From NCBI GenBank assembly GCA_001938995.1, contig MKZN01000006.1, positions 124,001 through 188,000 on the forward strand: a stretch of DNA of 64,000 nucleotides. Direction: 5' to 3'. A model generated the notes under the pieces. The model saw only the letters and a list, made by a program, of their open reading frames with translations. It did not search any database and was not told the DNA's origin. Positions within the stretch are counted from its first letter, which is position 1, and each line of letters starts with the position of its first letter. This document shows positions 56,201 through 64,000 of the stretch, one piece after another. Source of the stretch: Bacillus pumilus. Its GTDB lineage: Bacteria; Bacillota; Bacilli; Bacillales; Bacillaceae. The position numbers and the translations under genes are program-made.

Positions 56201-57141
56201 TTTGAGATCAGTTTCATATGAGTCGTGCCATCCATTGGATACTTGAACAGTAAGGATTTATGCTCACTAAACAAGGAGCGTTTCAAACGAAATGAGGCCG
56301 AAGATATCTCCTCACCGGTATTTGTTGTCATAGAGACAAGACGAGACTTTGAGTTGGACAGCCCTCTGCTCTGAATGACCGATATATGCTTTCCTTCTTT
56401 CAGATGGCTTTTGTACATTGCATTAAAATCTGCGACAGTTAAATGCTCCTGTCCTTTTCTTCTTAACCAAAAGACATAAGGCTGACCAGATGAGATCGTG
56501 ACTGGGACTTTGTGAAACGAATAAACATCATCCATTTCTGTACCCTGTGCAGGATTTCGGTAGCGCAGTTGATAATGTTGAAGTGAAACCGGCGCATGTG
56601 TCGTGTTGTAAACCTCTATAAATTCAAATGCATCTTTGCCTTTACGGTTCTTTGAATTGACAACCATCTCCGTGATTAACAAGTCTGGAATGCGAGAAAG
56701 GTCCTCATCAAATCCGTTCAAGTGAACAGCTTGTTCTGACGATTTGATCACTGATTTTTGTGTAAGAAACTCTGTATAGTAATGAACCGTTGAATTCCAT
56801 AATTGATCTCGAGAAATCTTCGCAGTGAATTCTGACTTCATTCCTGGTAAACGTTCCATTGGGACCAAACGGTATCCCAATTCATCACTTTGTTTATAGT
56901 ACAAATTTGCAGACAAGATTTGTTCTGACTCGCTAATACTTGCCCTGAACTGAAGATCACGGTCTTCTTCCTGAAAGGGACGGACGTTTACTTGAAACTG
57001 ATCAAAGATAAAAGGAGTAAATGGCTTGTTCGGTAGATTGACCTCTGTTTGAACAAAGGGTCCTGCTGAAGCAGGATGATTGAAACTAAAAAGAATGATA
57101 AAAAAACATAAAAGCAGCATGAATCTGATTACGTTTACCAT
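53287..57141 (-). CDS. yvnB: YvnB, large secreted metallophosphoesterase
   Basis: This 1284-residue protein has a signal peptide (about 1-26), a lamin-tail-like domain (LLITEMVVNSKNRKGKDAFEF near 155-175), several beta-sandwich/Ig-like modules in the middle, and a calcineurin-type phosphoesterase near 930-1170. Metal ligands are in WMSDTQYY (Asp), HTGDIVDD, GNHDVR, NFHEYLL and GHYHG. The final region is fibronectin-like (GLKPNQDYYWY). It is the size of B. subtilis YvnB (about 1289) and probably cleaves phosphate esters outside the cell. AAGGGAGG precedes the ATG. Confidence 0.9.
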   Translation of the reverse strand: MVNVIRFMLLLCFFIILFSFNHPASAGPFVQTEVNLPNKPFTPFIFDQFQVNVRPFQEEDRDLQFRASISESEQILSANLYYKQSDELGYRLVPMERLPGMKSEFTAKISRDQLWNSTVHYYTEFLTQKSVIKSSEQAVHLNGFDEDLSRIPDLLITEMVVNSKNRKGKDAFEFIEVYNTTHAPVSLQHYQLRYRNPAQGTEMDDVYSFHKVPVTISSGQPYVFWLRRKGQEHLTVADFNAMYKSHLKEGKHISVIQSRGLSNSKSRLVSMTTNTGEEISSASFRLKRSLFSEHKSLLFKYPMDGTTHMKLISKVEEEPTPGKVLNTQIPTEKKEISQDIHKPVIEDMTDRKPIKPTEGIEIKAEVQDDQIVKTVKLRYRTNHKNQFKEVLLQKDHNDRLFHHIVYSPELIGQEQLEYQLEASDGENQTMTMKKSIDVEQISKAHGLRFNVEQGETVSGAFALKATSDLKKPIQLKIDGKKQQHTFSALEADPYIAFDVKGTNLYFKNGVSIGKHLLSIFDDSTKVYRTYTMPIPEAKLNKTDVQTISFHAGTKSSPFDHLKGENHDDFELKNVRLILSNGTHIYPQNRKPQKEWKMGDGADAKKVRTFQFQIPKQAYVSTGIQWDTSLLKEGSHLIQAKTEGEHASVRVNVDNTGPKIKTNIQTNAQYKGVFTLKAKVTDRWSDIEDIHAYLNGEPISLPYRTSSSELTPGQHTFLIKAKDAAGNMTVMKKEFKTVHEHPETPERISDKTKEESSKQTVVTKDPTNDKLDYSFYRAYQYTSLHPSMDIFKYAAETEPPHQLRQKGEMIFSADERNRIAFADGKTVETKDLQRFPYHRFQIKVNHHVREKDVVEAVWKGSSLQGRKVTMYAWNQQEEKWDKINHHFAKDRKEFYLKGLLSVRQYMKNQTFDLLVQDEISKTQKPYRMVWMSDTQYYAKSYPHIFKQMVEWIRDQRDQLNIQYVFHTGDIVDDSKDKQWQRADTFMRVLDEHHIPYGVLAGNHDVRHKDGSYMEYGRYFGAKRFAEKPYYGESYQNNRGHYDLISAEGNDYMMVYMGWGIKQAEIDWLNQVISEHPERIVILNFHEYLLVSGNRSPIGDLIFHQVVKRHPNIVAVFSGHYHGASRKVDELDDDQDGKIDRKVYQILADYQSGPEGGQGFMRLITADQEKNQLHFTTYSPYMNQEHFYDPKTYGDQDEFSIDVDLTPKMKSVKTNYFELNVYTNVLLGEARGVKSGKKASFEWKGLKPNQDYYWYTIAKDRFQGKAVSPIWKIHTKDEGHKKLIRK

Positions 57142-57224
57142 CGTGCAACGCCTCCCTTCGGATATTGTGTCTCCGAAAAGAGGTTTTTATGACAGCTTGA
57201 AAGTGAAAAACGTGCAAATCGATA

Positions 57225-57257
57225 CGAAAAAACCGTTAGCTTTTTTTCGCTAACGGC
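57225..57257 (-). terminator. Terminator of the yvlABCD operon
   Basis: On the minus strand GCCGTTAGC / GCTAACGGT form a 9-bp stem with a 7-nt loop, followed by TTTTTC. The yvlD stop codon is within the stem. Confidence 0.85.
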
Positions 57258-57622
57258 TCAATCACTCCTTTTTGTATAAGCAAGTGGAAAATGGATAAAA
57301 TGACTGCCATCCAAATGGCCGTCCCAAAACCATCAATGTTAAAACTATCCCCCATAAAGCTAGATGTCATCATCAGTGTGATGGCATTAATGACAAATAA
57401 AAACAATCCTAATGAGATCACCGTCACGGGCAACGTTAAAATAATCAAAAATGGTTTCACTAAAATATTCAGTAAGGACAAAATGATACTGGCGACAATT
57501 GCTGCCCCAAATCCGCCAACATACACACTTCCTAGCCCCGGCAGAATACCCGAATCAAAATATCCAGCAATGACAATTAAAAGTAATGCATTCACTAAAA
57601 TACTGGCAATCCATCTGAGCAT
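57236..57622 (-). CDS. yvlD: YvlD, phage holin family 4 / DUF membrane protein
   Basis: This 128-residue protein has four hydrophobic helices and the pattern SLLNILVKPFLIILTLPVTV near 48-67, characteristic of the Phage_holin_4_2/YvlD family (PF04020). Despite the family name these proteins are not phage lysis factors; they are common in envelope-stress operons. It is the last gene of yvlABCD. Only one base separates it from yvlC. Confidence 0.9.
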   Translation of the reverse strand: MLRWIASILVNALLLIVIAGYFDSGILPGLGSVYVGGFGAAIVASIILSLLNILVKPFLIILTLPVTVISLGLFLFVINAITLMMTSSFMGDSFNIDGFGTAIWMAVILSIFHLLIQKGVIEPLAKKS

Positions 57623-57817
57623 TTATTTAGTGCCTTCTTCCGGAACAACAAGATACCAAATGAAGTAGACCAAGAAAATAGGCATAAACGCTGTCATAAA
57701 TCCCAAAATTATGGTTAAAATTCGAAGCAGAGATGCATCAACCTTTAAGTACTCGGCAAGTCCACCAACAACACCTGCTATCTTTCTATCTGATGCTGAA
57801 CGATAAAGCTTCTTCAT
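57623..57817 (-). CDS. yvlC: YvlC, PspC domain protein
   Basis: This 64-residue protein consists of a PspC domain: KLYRSASDRKIAGVVGGLAE at the N terminus followed by one hydrophobic helix with YFIWYLVVPEEG. PspC proteins act in phage-shock-type membrane stress responses. It is followed immediately by yvlD and preceded by yvlB (6 nt). Confidence 0.92.
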   Translation of the reverse strand: MKKLYRSASDRKIAGVVGGLAEYLKVDASLLRILTIILGFMTAFMPIFLVYFIWYLVVPEEGTK

Positions 57818-57823
57818 GTAGAA

Positions 57824-58915
57824 TCACTCCTTGTTTGATTGGTGCTTGATTTGTATGGAACCTGTTTTTGTTTCTGCAAAAATCGATATATTGTGCACCG
57901 CATGTTGATTGGCTTTGATCATTTTTTCTTTTTGTAACGTTTCATTTTTTTCTTTCACCATCTCTGCCTCAAACAAATCATGAGAAATGGATCCAAGGTT
58001 ACTTTTTAGCTCTGCGGTTACTGCACATGCACGCGGGATATTGACGTCTACACTACCTGTAGTAGTTTTTGCATAGATGGAGCGGCAGTGCTCATTTGAC
58101 AACTGGACCACAATGTTTCCGTTAAAACTTTGGGCATCAATTGTTTCGCTTTTCCCACGCAGATCAATCAGTCCATTAATGGTTTCTACTTCAATCATAC
58201 CACACTCATGATCAGCCAATTTGATTTGTCCGTTTGCCGTTTCAATACCGACTTTATCCGCCTGTAATGAGGCAAACGAGACAACACCGTTTGTTGTTTT
58301 CGCAGCAAGTTCTTTTGTCATTAGCTTTTCCCCGCGAATTGGTCCGTTAAACAGTTTGATCTTGATTTTATCGTACTGCATACGCGGTACATATAAAGTG
58401 ACATTGACTTTCATCGTCTTTTTTTCGGTTCGAATAAAAAATTTCTCGCCTTCAAGCCCACAATCCAGTTGGTTGAGAAATTGCTGTCTTGCCTGCTCTC
58501 CGTCCTCTGTCCGGTAGATTTTCGCATGGCATTCTGCACGAATATCCGCATCATCCCAAGGCATGAGATTCAGACTACCGTTTGCCAATTGAACATCTAA
58601 ATGAGACATTGATGCATCTTTGAACTGAAAAATGTGTTCTACATCAACTGACTGTCCAAAGTTCAAATCGAGGTCAACATCTTTGACCTTTTTCACTGCA
58701 GAATCTAACCAGCCAAACAGCTTTGCCCCGAGATTTTCCGTACTATTTCCTTGCGCTTCTGTTCCAGTCTTTTCTTCATGAAAGGTTTGGTCTGTTGTTG
58801 ACTTTTCTAACGATATGGACTGGCTCTCCTCTAACTTTTCTAAAAGCGTAATCGCCTCTTTTGCTGATAAGGTTCCGTCTTCTACTAGTTTTAAGATTCG
58901 TTCTTTTTCATTCAT
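57824..58915 (-). CDS. yvlB: YvlB, DUF4097 adhesin-like beta-helix protein
   Basis: This 363-residue protein starts with a short helical module (ERILKLVEDGTLSAKEAITLLEKLE near 4-28, SHOCT-like bSH) followed by a long DUF4097 repeat region. Its strands alternate as in AKTTNGVVSFASL and ETANGQIKL (about 205-235). No membrane helix or signal peptide is visible. In B. subtilis it belongs to the SigW-dependent yvlABCD operon. Molecular function is unknown, though DUF4097 proteins often accompany PspC. Confidence 0.9.
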   Translation of the reverse strand: MNEKERILKLVEDGTLSAKEAITLLEKLEESQSISLEKSTTDQTFHEEKTGTEAQGNSTENLGAKLFGWLDSAVKKVKDVDLDLNFGQSVDVEHIFQFKDASMSHLDVQLANGSLNLMPWDDADIRAECHAKIYRTEDGEQARQQFLNQLDCGLEGEKFFIRTEKKTMKVNVTLYVPRMQYDKIKIKLFNGPIRGEKLMTKELAAKTTNGVVSFASLQADKVGIETANGQIKLADHECGMIEVETINGLIDLRGKSETIDAQSFNGNIVVQLSNEHCRSIYAKTTTGSVDVNIPRACAVTAELKSNLGSISHDLFEAEMVKEKNETLQKEKMIKANQHAVHNISIFAETKTGSIQIKHQSNKE

Positions 58916-58926
58916 ACAAAACCCTC

Positions 58927-59262
58927 CTATGATTCGATTGATTGAAGTACTTTAATGCCTTGAATGATGTTCCAAATGACAGAGATCAAAAAACCAACGG
59001 CCACAAAGAATGACAAAATGAATACGGTCATTACCGGAATGAGCGAATCATTCGCTTGTGTCGCAAGCAAAAACGGTATAGCCCCAAAAATGAGAACGCA
59101 GCAGGCGGCAAACGGAAGCAGGTGTGACCATAATGCCCGTTTCGCATGACGTTTTGTTTCCTTTTGGTCTACTACAAAATATGCCACAATCGGTACGATA
59201 AACGGCATAAAAAAGACACTGAAATAACAAATAGATGCAATGATCGACTGATCTCTATTCAT
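58927..59262 (-). CDS. yvlA: YvlA, small DUF4870-type membrane protein
   Basis: This 111-residue protein has three hydrophobic helices (about 10-27, 48-70, 80-102) and the pattern RHAKRALWSHLLPF near 38-51, as in the Tic20/DUF4870 group. Two starts are possible. ATG 59262 has AAGGAG 9 nt upstream and is preferred over ATG 59280 with AAAGGA. It is the first gene of yvlABCD, 11 nt before yvlB, behind an ECF-type promoter. Confidence 0.85.
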   Translation of the reverse strand: MNRDQSIIASICYFSVFFMPFIVPIVAYFVVDQKETKRHAKRALWSHLLPFAACCVLIFGAIPFLLATQANDSLIPVMTVFILSFFVAVGFLISVIWNIIQGIKVLQSIES

Positions 59263-59303
59263 ATATATTCGCTCCTTCATATCGATAATTCCTTTCTAAC
59301 TGA

Positions 59304-59330
59304 TACGTTAATTTCGTGTAAAAAGTTTCA
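59304..59330 (-). promoter_or_regulatory. ECF sigma (SigW-type) promoter of yvlABCD
   Basis: On the minus strand TGAAAC (59325-59330) and CGTA (59304-59307) are 17 nt apart, matching the -35 and -10 of Bacillus ECF promoters (TGAAAC N16-17 CGTA). The yvlABCD operon is part of the SigW regulon in B. subtilis. Confidence 0.85.
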
Positions 59331-59459
59331 AAATCATTCAATTTACATATGACCTTAGACACAAATTAATTCTTTTTCCTCCTAAGTGTAGATTCTTCAT
59401 GGATTACCCTTTAAAATATGTTGAAAAGATGGTGATTATCATTATAGGGGGTAATTATT

Positions 59460-59690
59460 TTGACAGATCATCATAAATCAAATCAAACGGCACAAACACT
59501 TTTGGATCTCATACAGAAACAGAAAAATATGAACAGCGATATGATCAAGGAGCTAGAGTCGATTCACCCTTCTCACCCTAAGTATGGTGATATTCGTTAT
59601 TTAAAAGTGCTGCTCGACAGCAGTAGCACCCATATCCTAAAGGATTTAACTCACTTGAGTCACTTAGTGCCTAAGGAAGATGTGCAATAA
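59460..59690 (+). CDS. yvkN: Small hydrophilic protein, YvkN-like
   Basis: This 76-residue protein starts at TTG with GGGGG 8 nt upstream. It is strongly hydrophilic and probably helical (TLLDLIQKQKNMNSDMIKEL near 15-34), without membrane or catalytic features. The location between yvlA and uvrA is that of B. subtilis yvkN, and I use that name on position and size only. TTGAAA (about 59421) and TATAGG (about 59443) could form its promoter. Function is unknown. Confidence 0.65.
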   Translation: MTDHHKSNQTAQTLLDLIQKQKNMNSDMIKELESIHPSHPKYGDIRYLKVLLDSSSTHILKDLTHLSHLVPKEDVQ

Positions 59691-59693
59691 AAG

Positions 59694-59722
59694 AAAAAAC
59701 CCCTCACGAGAAGGGGTTTTTT
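59694..59722. terminator. Bidirectional terminator between yvkN and uvrA
   Basis: AAAAAACCCCT / AGGGGTTTTTT form an 11-bp stem with a 7-nt loop and T-runs on both strands, serving both convergent genes. Confidence 0.88.
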
Positions 59723-59724
59723 AC

Positions 59725-62601
59725 TTATGAAGATGTCACACGTTCTTTTTCTTTGACCAACTGCTTCATACGCTCTCGGTCACGTTCCAAAATTGGCTTC
59801 AAATATTGACCCGTGTAAGAAGCTTCTTCTTTCGCAATCTGTTCAGGTGTGCCAGAGGCAATAATCGTTCCGCCTCCTGCACCGCCTTCTGGTCCTAAAT
59901 CGACCAAATAATCAGCCGCCTTGATAATATCAAGGTTGTGCTCAATGACCAGAACTGTGTCCCCATTTTCAACTAATCGCTGTAGCACTTCTAATAAACG
60001 AGCAATGTCATCCACATGAAGACCTGTGGTCGGTTCGTCTAAAATATAAAGAGACCTTCCATTTGAACGGCGATGTAGTTCAGATGCCAATTTTACACGC
60101 TGGGCCTCTCCACCAGATAGTGTCGTGGCAGGCTGTCCGAGCGTAATATACCCTAGACCGACATCATAGATCGTTTGAAGCTTGCGTTTAATTTTCGGGA
60201 TGTTTTCAAAAAACTGAAGTGCATCCTCGACAGTCATTTCAAGCACATCCGCAATGTTTTTCCCTTTGTACAAAACCTCTAGTGTCTCACGATTATATCG
60301 TTTGCCATGACATATTTCACATGGTACATACACGTCAGGTAAAAAGTGCATTTCAATTTTAATAATGCCGTCTCCACGGCAAGCCTCACAGCGTCCGCCT
60401 TTGACATTAAAGCTGAATCTGCCTTTCTTATAGCCTCGTACTTTTGCTTCATTTGTTTGTGCGAATACGTCCCGCACATCATCAAATACACCTGTATACG
60501 TGGCTGGATTGGAACGTGGTGTACGACCAATCGGAGATTGATCAATATCAATCACTTTATCTAAATAATCGATTCCTTTGATGTCTTTATGCTGCCCTGG
60601 TTTCGCTTTCGCTCGGTGTAATTTTTGCGCTAGTGATTTCAATAAAATCTCATTCACAAGCGTACTTTTTCCGGAGCCAGACACACCCGTCACAGCCGTA
60701 AAGATCCCTAAAGGAAACTTCACATTCACGTTTTTCAGGTTGTTTTCTTTTGCACCTTTTATCTCAATGTAACGCCCATCAGACTTTCTTCTCTCAATTG
60801 GTAGCGGGATGAATTTCTCTCCTGATAAATATTGACCAGTTAACGATGCCTTGTCTTTCATGACTTCCTCTGGTGATCCAGCCGAAATCACTTCTCCTCC
60901 ATGAACACCCGCTCCTGGTCCGATATCTATTAAATAATCAGCCGCAAGCATTGTATCTTCGTCATGCTCCACGACAATCAGTGTATTTCCGATGTCCCGC
61001 ATACTCTTCAATGTCCCAATCAAGCGGTCATTGTCTCGTTGATGTAATCCAATGGAGGGTTCATCTAGGATATAAAGAACGCCCGTCAGTCTCGACCCGA
61101 TTTGAGTCGCCAAACGGATTCGTTGCGCCTCCCCGCCTGATAATGTTCCAGCAGATCGACTTAATGTCAAATAATCCAACCCTACATTATTTAAAAAGGA
61201 CAAACGCTCTTTAATCTCACGGAAAATGAGCTGTGCAATCTGCATATCTTTTTCAGACAACTCGATTTTTTCATAGAAATCAAGTGCATCAGATACAGAC
61301 AAGTCTGTGATTTCGCCGATGTGCTTTCCATTAATCAAAACGGCAAGCGTCTCTTTTTTTAAGCGATATCCTTTACATGTCGGACATGGTTGATTGGCCA
61401 TATATTTTTCCATTTGCTCACGAATATAATCAGAGCTTGTCTCTTTGTAGCGTCTTTCAATGTTGCGAAGGACACCTTCAAACTCTATTTCATTCTCGCG
61501 TACCTGACCAAAATCATTTTCATACTTAAAATAAATCAATTCAGAGCCGCTACCGTATAAAATTTTATCGAATAAATGCGATGGGATATCTTTCACAGAT
61601 ATATCCATGTCAATTCCGTAATGGGTACAGACGGACTCAAGAAGTTGTGGATAATATTGTGAGCTTTGCGGCTCCCACGGCGCAATGGCATGCTGACGTA
61701 AAGTCAAATCTTTATTAGGAATGACAAGCTCAGGGTCTACTTCAAGCTTAGACCCGAGCCCATCACAGCCCGGACAAGCACCGAATGGACTATTAAAGGA
61801 GAACATTCTCGGTTCAAGCTCACCAATAGAGAACCCGCAATGCGGGCAAGCATGATGTTCACTGAATAATAGCTCTTCCTTCCCAATCACATCAATCATG
61901 ACTCGACCTTCACCTAGTCGTAGCGCCGCTTCAAGGGAATCGGACAACCGCGCAGCAATTCCTTCCTTCACGACAATCCGGTCAATTACCACTTCAATCG
62001 AATGTTTTTTATTCTTTTCAAGCTCGATCTCTTCTGAAAGGTCTTCCATCTCTCCATCGACTCTCACACGCACATAGCCCTGCTTCCGAATCTGATCGAG
62101 CACCTTGACATGTGTACCCTTGCGCCCAGACACAACTGGCGCAAGCACTTGCAGTTTCGTTCTTTCCGGATATTCTAAAATACGGTCTGTCATTTGCTCA
62201 ATTGTTTGTGACGTGATTTCAATCCCATGTATTGGACAAATGGGTTTTCCAACTCTTGCATACAGAAGTCGCAAGTAATCATAGATTTCAGTGACAGTTC
62301 CGACAGTAGACCTAGGGTTCCGACTTGTCGTTTTCTGGTCAATACTAATTGCCGGAGAAAGGCCCTCAATGGCATCCACATCTGGTTTGTCCATTTGACC
62401 AAGAAACTGGCGTGCATATGCTGAAAGAGATTCAACATATCGGCGCTGACCTTCCGCATAAATCGTATCAAAGGCAAGCGACGATTTTCCTGAACCAGAT
62501 AAACCCGTGATGACCACTAGCTGGTCACGCGGGATATTGACATCAATATTTTTAAGGTTGTGTGCTCTAGCACCTTTCACCTCTATTCGTTCCATAGCCA
62601 T
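59725..62601 (-). CDS. uvrA: UvrA, excinuclease ABC subunit A
   Basis: This 958-residue damage-recognition ATPase of nucleotide excision repair has two ABC modules with Walker [10 protein letters not shown] (about 33-41) and GVSGSGKST (about 640). Both signatures are LSGGEAQR, and there are two zinc modules ([13 protein letters not shown]...CPGC near 254-281, and CEACRGDG...CEICHGKRY near 740-768). It dimerises and loads UvrB. It starts 7 nt after uvrB on the same strand. Confidence 0.98.
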   Translation of the reverse strand: MAMERIEVKGARAHNLKNIDVNIPRDQLVVITGLSGSGKSSLAFDTIYAEGQRRYVESLSAYARQFLGQMDKPDVDAIEGLSPAISIDQKTTSRNPRSTVGTVTEIYDYLRLLYARVGKPICPIHGIEITSQTIEQMTDRILEYPERTKLQVLAPVVSGRKGTHVKVLDQIRKQGYVRVRVDGEMEDLSEEIELEKNKKHSIEVVIDRIVVKEGIAARLSDSLEAALRLGEGRVMIDVIGKEELLFSEHHACPHCGFSIGELEPRMFSFNSPFGACPGCDGLGSKLEVDPELVIPNKDLTLRQHAIAPWEPQSSQYYPQLLESVCTHYGIDMDISVKDIPSHLFDKILYGSGSELIYFKYENDFGQVRENEIEFEGVLRNIERRYKETSSDYIREQMEKYMANQPCPTCKGYRLKKETLAVLINGKHIGEITDLSVSDALDFYEKIELSEKDMQIAQLIFREIKERLSFLNNVGLDYLTLSRSAGTLSGGEAQRIRLATQIGSRLTGVLYILDEPSIGLHQRDNDRLIGTLKSMRDIGNTLIVVEHDEDTMLAADYLIDIGPGAGVHGGEVISAGSPEEVMKDKASLTGQYLSGEKFIPLPIERRKSDGRYIEIKGAKENNLKNVNVKFPLGIFTAVTGVSGSGKSTLVNEILLKSLAQKLHRAKAKPGQHKDIKGIDYLDKVIDIDQSPIGRTPRSNPATYTGVFDDVRDVFAQTNEAKVRGYKKGRFSFNVKGGRCEACRGDGIIKIEMHFLPDVYVPCEICHGKRYNRETLEVLYKGKNIADVLEMTVEDALQFFENIPKIKRKLQTIYDVGLGYITLGQPATTLSGGEAQRVKLASELHRRSNGRSLYILDEPTTGLHVDDIARLLEVLQRLVENGDTVLVIEHNLDIIKAADYLVDLGPEGGAGGGTIIASGTPEQIAKEEASYTGQYLKPILERDRERMKQLVKEKERVTSS

Positions 62602-62608
62602 CAGGCAA

Positions 62609-64000
62609 TCATCCTTCCGCTTTTAGCTCTAGCAATAAGTCTCTTAATTCCGCTGCTTTTTCAAAATCAAGCGCTTTTGCTGCATCTTTCATTTCCATCT
62701 CGACTTTTCCGATGACTTTTTCTCGTTCTTTTTTGCTCATTTTTGACAGCTTTGGTGCTGCTTTTGTTTCATATGCATCCGTTTCTTCATGAATCGTCGT
62801 TGCCTTAATGACATCTCGAATCTTCTTATGAATCGTTTGCGGAGTAATGTCGTATTTCACATTATATGCTTCCTGTTGCTCTCGTCTTCGCTTCGTTTCT
62901 TGGATGGCAATATCCATTGATTTTGTCATTTTGTCAGCATACATAATGACTCGACCCTCTGCATTTCTCGCTGCACGGCCGATTGTTTGAATGAGTGATC
63001 TTTCAGAGCGTAAAAAGCCTTCTTTATCCGCATCTAAAATGGTCACGAGCGATACCTCAGGTATATCCAAACCTTCACGAAGTAGGTTAATACCAACAAG
63101 TACATCATATTTACCGAGACGTAAATCACGAATGATCTCAATTCGCTCAAGTGTCTTAATTTCTGAATGAAGATAGTTCACCTTAATGCCAATATCCTTC
63201 AAGTAATCCGTCAGATCCTCAGACATTTTCTTCGTCAAGGTCGTCACAAGCACACGTTCGTTTCTCTCGACTCTGGCATGAATTTCTCCAATTAAGTCAT
63301 CAATTTGCCCCTCAATTGGACGCACTTCAATGATTGGATCAAGCAAACCAGTAGGACGAATGATTTGTTCTACGACCTCAGGTGTTTTATCAAGTTCATA
63401 AGGTCCAGGCGTTGCAGATACATGCACAATATGGTTGATATGCTTTTCGAATTCATCAAAGGTGAGCGGGCGATTATCAAGTGCGGATGGCAGACGGAAC
63501 CCGTGATCCACCAATACTTGTTTTCTAGCTTGGTCTCCATTGTACATCGCTCGAATTTGCGGAATAGTCACATGTGATTCATCCACCACAATCATAAAAT
63601 CATCCGGGAAATAATCAAGCAAAGTGTACGGGGTTGAACCAGGCGGACGCAAAGTCAAATGTCTGGAATAGTTCTCGATTCCAGAACAAAATCCCATCTC
63701 CCGCATCATTTCAAGGTCATATCTCGTCCGTTGTTCAAGACGTTGCGCTTCAAGCAATTTTCCGTTTTCACGCATTTTTTCTAGCTGTTCCTCAAGCTCT
63801 TCTTCAATATTGATAATGGCTTTCTCCATTTTTTCTTCTCTAGTGACGAAGTGAGATGCTGGGAAAATAGCGATATGCTCACGATCACCCAGGATTTCAC
63901 CAGTCAGTGCATCCACTTCACGAATACGCTCAATTTCATCACCGAAAAACTCCACTCTGATACAATGCTCATCTCGTGAAGCGGGAAAAATTTCAACGAC
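62609..64000 (-). CDS. uvrB: UvrB, excinuclease ABC subunit B, 3' part
   Basis: The frame runs off the right edge of the window; 463 C-terminal residues are visible of about 660. An in-frame ATG at 63955 is internal, because the codons upstream of it read [20 protein letters not shown], a normal part of UvrB. Visible elements include [17 protein letters not shown] (helicase motif II-like region), [36 protein letters not shown] (motif VI), and the C-terminal UVR helix pair ([14 protein letters not shown]) that binds UvrC. It is co-transcribed with uvrA. Confidence 0.98.
   Translation of the reverse strand, partial: VVEIFPASRDEHCIRVEFFGDEIERIREVDALTGEILGDREHIAIFPASHFVTREEKMEKAIINIEEELEEQLEKMRENGKLLEAQRLEQRTRYDLEMMREMGFCSGIENYSRHLTLRPPGSTPYTLLDYFPDDFMIVVDESHVTIPQIRAMYNGDQARKQVLVDHGFRLPSALDNRPLTFDEFEKHINHIVHVSATPGPYELDKTPEVVEQIIRPTGLLDPIIEVRPIEGQIDDLIGEIHARVERNERVLVTTLTKKMSEDLTDYLKDIGIKVNYLHSEIKTLERIEIIRDLRLGKYDVLVGINLLREGLDIPEVSLVTILDADKEGFLRSERSLIQTIGRAARNAEGRVIMYADKMTKSMDIAIQETKRRREQQEAYNVKYDITPQTIHKKIRDVIKATTIHEETDAYETKAAPKLSKMSKKEREKVIGKVEMEMKDAAKALDFEKAAELRDLLLELKAEG

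Noticed and set aside
57236-57622. YvlD as a phage holin
   Set aside because: The family name is historical. Context with PspC and DUF4097 genes behind an ECF promoter indicates an envelope-stress protein.

Overview
The window is a chromosomal segment of a low-to-mid GC Firmicute. Gene order and protein sequences follow Bacillus subtilis from yvfG/eps through clpP, yvc, his, hprK, nag, yvl to uvrAB. A secreted guanyl ribonuclease almost identical to binase (28013-28501) points to the Bacillus pumilus group (pumilus, safensis, altitudinis or relatives). No prophage, IS element or CRISPR array is present.

Layout. 1-14069: the 3' end of yvfG, then a 13-gene exopolysaccharide operon on the minus strand (epsA-I, K-N). 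It encodes a Wzz/BY-kinase pair, the three enzymes expected to make UDP-diNAc-bacillosamine (EpsC, EpsN, EpsM), the initiating transferase EpsL, several glycosyltransferases, one pyruvyl transferase, a polymerase and a flippase. An EAR antitermination RNA lies between epsB and epsC. slrR is divergent, with SinR-type sites between it and epsA. No counterpart of epsJ or epsO is present. 14885-18290: an orphan SPP1-type holin and a Fur-boxed ferric-siderophore uptake operon without its own ATPase. 18512-23985: a PdaC-like deacetylase, a Vga-type antibiotic-resistance ABC-F protein with an attenuator leader, a macrolide-type glycosyltransferase, tRNA-Arg(CCG) and a TM2 protein. 24213-28501: clpP with a CtsR operator, yvdD, yvdC, a decayed yvdA/yvdB relic, yvcT and binase. 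28539-37684: an N-acetyltransferase, the yvcI-rapZ-glmR-whiA-crh operon, trxB, cwlO and yvcD. 37815-44250: the complete his operon hisZGDBHAFI. 44486-53256: yvpB, a ywnA/ywnB pair with two matching operators, hprK-lgt-yvoD-ppaX-yvoF, and nagA-nagB-nagR. 53287-64000: yvnB, the envelope-stress operon yvlABCD behind an ECF-type promoter, a small hypothetical gene, uvrA and the 3' part of uvrB.

Most genes are ordinary core genes. The parts most worth a second look are the ABC-F leader (21518-21842), the reduced eps operon and its odd epsI/epsK junction, the yvdA/yvdB scar, and the matched palindromes at ywnA/ywnB. I found no clearly new multi-gene system.
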